The translations under genes and the position numbers were made by a program. A DNA stretch of 64,000 nucleotides from contig CAVUJG010000008.1 of NCBI GenBank assembly GCA_963741755.1, forward strand, positions 1 to 64,000. The letters run 5' to 3'. Each line of letters begins with the position of its first letter. Position 1 is the first letter of the stretch. Shown in pieces: positions 61,931 through 64,000 of this stretch. The notes under the pieces are model-generated. The model was not told the DNA's origin, did no database searches, and worked only from the letters and a program-made list of their open reading frames with translations. Source of the stretch: Sva-07 sp963741755 (GTDB lineage: Bacteria > Actinomycetota > Acidimicrobiia > Acidimicrobiales > Ilumatobacteraceae).

Positions 61931-64000
61931 CTACAGCAGCACCGCCTCATGCCCGAAGGCCATGCGAAGTTCCCCCACCGAACGGTCGAGATCGACCCGG
62001 AATTCGTCGGCCAGCTTGAGCACCTTGCCCTGCCCGATGTCGACCATCACGACCGAATCGCCAGGGTGTTCGCGCAGGATCCGCTTCAACCGCTGGATCT
62101 TCAGTTCGTCGAGTGCGGCAGAGGGCAACCGCAAGCGCAGCGGCGCCGCGGGGCCGTCGCTCAGGCCCGACAACACCGTGACGGTCTGGCCGATCAGGCC
62201 GAACCGTGACTCGTCGCGCCGGTCGAGGCGGCCCTTGACCGCAACGATCAGGTCGTCTTCGAGCTTGTGACCCTGTTCAGCGAGCGTTCGCGGGAAGATC
62301 GTCACCTCGATCGAGGCGTCGAGGTCCTCCAGCAGGAACACCGCCATCTGGTCACCCTTCTTGGTGAACTTGCGTGCCAGATTCGTGATGACACCACCGA
62401 CGACGACGTTGGCGCCGTCCTCCATCGTCTGGAGATCGAGCACCGACTGCTCGACCTTGCGCCGCAGCGCTGCTTCGACACCGAACAACGGGTGGTCGGA
62501 CACGTACAGCCCGAGCATCTCCTTCTCGTAGCGGAGCTGTTCGGTCTTGTCGAACGCGAGGTCGGGGATCTCGGTGCGCTCGTCGAATCCATCTCCGGAG
62601 CCGCCGCCCGCATCGGCCTCGGCGTCGCCCCAATCACCGAAGAGGCTCATCACACCCTTCTCGCGTTCGCGACGGCGCTTCACGGTGGTGTCGATGATGT
62701 GCTCGAACACGGTCAGCAGTCCGCGGCGAGTGTGGCCGAGATTGTCGAACGCACCACCCTTGATCAGCGATTCGATCGTCCGCTTGTTCAGCACGGGTTC
62801 CGGCACCCGCTCGACGAAGTCGTGGAAGCTGACGAACTGCCCGTTCTCCGCGCGTTCGGCGATCAACAGCTCGACGAGGGCCTCGCCGACGTTGCGCACC
62901 GCCGAGAGACCGAAGGTGATCGCTCCGGGACTCCCGACCGACAACGTGACGCCGGGTGGCAGCTCGTCGATGCCAAGCGCGCCGAAGTTCGTCATCGAAC
63001 GGTTGACGTCGGGCGGCAGCACCTTGATTCCCATCGACCGGCAGTCGCTGAGGTAGGTGGCGGCCTTGTCGAGGTTGTTCTTGACGCTGGTGAGCAGACA
63101 CGCGATGTACTCGACCGGATAGTGCGCCTTCAGGTAGGCGGTCTGATACGTGACCAGCCCGTAGCCGAACGTGTGGCTCTTGTTGAACGCATAGTCGGCG
63201 AACTTCTCGATGATGTCGAACAGTTCCTTGCCGAGCGCCGGTTCGTATCCGGTCGCCACGACGCCCGCCTCGAAGCCGTCGCGGGCCTCGGCCATCACCT
63301 CGCGGACCTTCTTGCCCATGGCCTTGCGAAGGTTGTCCGCTTCGGCGAGTGAGTAACCGGCGAACTTCTGCGCAACACGCATCACGCTCTCCTGATAGAT
63401 CATCAGGCCGTAGGTGTCGCCGAGCACCTCCTTCGCATCCTCGTGGAAGTACTCGACCGGCTTGCGCTCGTTCTTGCGGTCGGCGTAGTCGTAGTGCATG
63501 TTCACGCTCATCGGCCCCGGCCGATAGAGCGCCAACACAGCGGAGACGTCCTCGAAGCTGTTGGGCGCCATCGCCTTGAGCAGCTGGCGCATCGGAGGTG
63601 ACTCCAGCTGGAACACCCCGATCGTCTCACCCTTCGACAGCAGGTCGAAGGTGGCTTGATCGTCGAGGTCGATGTCGTCGACGACGAAGTCGGGATCGCG
63701 CTGGGCCCGGATCATCGCCTCGGCGTCGGTGATCACGTCGAGGTTCCGCAGTCCGAGGAAGTCCATCTTCAGCAGTCCGAGGTCTTCGACGCCGTGCATT
63801 TCGTACTGGGTGACGACCGGCGCGTCAGCGGGATCCTGGCCCGACTCGGGCTTGCGTTGGATCGGGACGTAATCGGTGACCGGGTCCTTGGTGATCACGA
63901 CCGCCGCCGCGTGGATGCCGTCGGAACGCTTCAGCCCCTCGAGGCCGCGGGCGACGTCGATCACCTTCTTGAGGTCGGCGTCGGTGTCGTACATGGCCCG
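61931..64000 (-). CDS. dnaE: DNA polymerase III alpha subunit, C-terminal part (5' end outside window)
   Basis: The last 689 or so residues of DnaE; the gene begins beyond base 64000, so the PHP domain and the first two catalytic Asp residues are not in the window. Visible are the third catalytic Asp in LLKMDFLGLRNL, VFQLESPPMRQLL, LYRPGPMS, YQESVMRVAQKFAGYS and the fingers FNKSHTFGYGLVTYQTAYLKAHYP; then tandem helix-hairpin-helix, an OB fold (GGVITNLARKFTKKGDQMAV), and a C-terminal domain. The replicative polymerase; normal ending. Confidence 0.95.
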   Translation of the reverse strand, partial: RAMYDTDADLKKVIDVARGLEGLKRSDGIHAAAVVITKDPVTDYVPIQRKPESGQDPADAPVVTQYEMHGVEDLGLLKMDFLGLRNLDVITDAEAMIRAQRDPDFVVDDIDLDDQATFDLLSKGETIGVFQLESPPMRQLLKAMAPNSFEDVSAVLALYRPGPMSVNMHYDYADRKNERKPVEYFHEDAKEVLGDTYGLMIYQESVMRVAQKFAGYSLAEADNLRKAMGKKVREVMAEARDGFEAGVVATGYEPALGKELFDIIEKFADYAFNKSHTFGYGLVTYQTAYLKAHYPVEYIACLLTSVKNNLDKAATYLSDCRSMGIKVLPPDVNRSMTNFGALGIDELPPGVTLSVGSPGAITFGLSAVRNVGEALVELLIAERAENGQFVSFHDFVERVPEPVLNKRTIESLIKGGAFDNLGHTRRGLLTVFEHIIDTTVKRRREREKGVMSLFGDWGDAEADAGGGSGDGFDERTEIPDLAFDKTEQLRYEKEMLGLYVSDHPLFGVEAALRRKVEQSVLDLQTMEDGANVVVGGVITNLARKFTKKGDQMAVFLLEDLDASIEVTIFPRTLAEQGHKLEDDLIVAVKGRLDRRDESRFGLIGQTVTVLSGLSDGPAAPLRLRLPSAALDELKIQRLKRILREHPGDSVVMVDIGQGKVLKLADEFRVDLDRSVGELRMAFGHEAVLL

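Noticed and set aside
1..64000. tRNA or rRNA genes
   Set aside because: I found no cloverleaf with a GTTCRANNC arm in the intergenic gaps; gaps are too short in most places.

Overview
The window is a high-G+C, gene-dense chromosomal segment of an actinobacterium. Gene content points to class Acidimicrobiia, probably close to Ilumatobacter; that placement is an inference from the mix of genes, since there is no rRNA to test it. Actinobacterial markers seen are a mycothiol ligase (mshC) and a mycothiol-dependent-isomerase-like protein, a F420H2:NADP oxidoreductase, the phosphatidylinositol mannoside genes (PgsA, PatA-like and PimA-like), an InhA-type enoyl-ACP reductase, and two long blocks whose gene order matches Mycobacterium.

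Layout. 1-4.8 kb is loose and partly decayed: the end of an MBL-fold hydrolase, a Doc toxin relic, a secreted PhoX-like phosphatase, an SDR oxidoreductase and a disrupted unknown gene. 4.8-13.2 kb (minus strand) is a tight block: HD protein, xerD, Nudix hydrolase, pyrG, recN, nadK, tlyA, a histone-H1-like tailed protein and a HAD phosphatase. 13.2-15.9 kb holds a DUF1015 protein, an SSB-like protein and a Gfo/Idh/MocA oxidoreductase. 15.9-37.8 kb (minus strand, read from high to low coordinate) is the classic series pimA, lemA, htpX, DUF3048 lipoprotein, pdxS, pdxT, yebC, peroxiredoxin, ruvC-A-B, queA, DUF402, tgt, yajC, secD, secF, apt, rel, hisS, aspS and a hotdog-fold protein; one plus-strand MDMPI gene sits inside it. 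37.8-44.2 kb interrupts the phosphatidylinositol mannoside cluster with a GGDEF/EAL protein, a cyclase-ATPase-TPR protein and a secreted CAP-domain protein. 44.2-51.6 kb is patA, pgsA, a membrane protein, a HIT hydrolase, thrS, an acyltransferase, mshC and the F420 oxidoreductase. 51.7-57.1 kb (plus) carries fabI/inhA, a sigma factor coupled to a membrane PASTA-LysM protein, an IS110-family insertion sequence and a DUF222-HNH gene. 57.1-60.6 kb is a translationally coupled plus-strand trio (DUF2087 regulator, VOC-GNAT fusion, DUF255 thioredoxin-fold protein). 60.6-64 kb (minus) has a nitroreductase, an unknown protein and the C-terminal 689 or so residues of DNA polymerase III alpha.

A feature of the whole window is that many genes, including essential ones (ruvB, secF), are broken by single frame changes. 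Nearly all are repaired by removing one base. This looks like residual insertion errors in the assembly rather than biology, so disrupted genes are annotated across their full extent and the breakpoints are given.

How the genes work together: the conserved blocks supply translation (aspS, hisS, thrS), the stringent response (Rel) beside purine salvage (apt), Sec export (secD/secF/yajC), Holliday-junction processing (ruvABC), queuosine synthesis (queA/tgt), PLP synthesis (pdxS/pdxT), and inner-membrane glycolipid synthesis (pgsA, patA, pimA). The accessory genes are mostly signalling, envelope and mobile-element functions.
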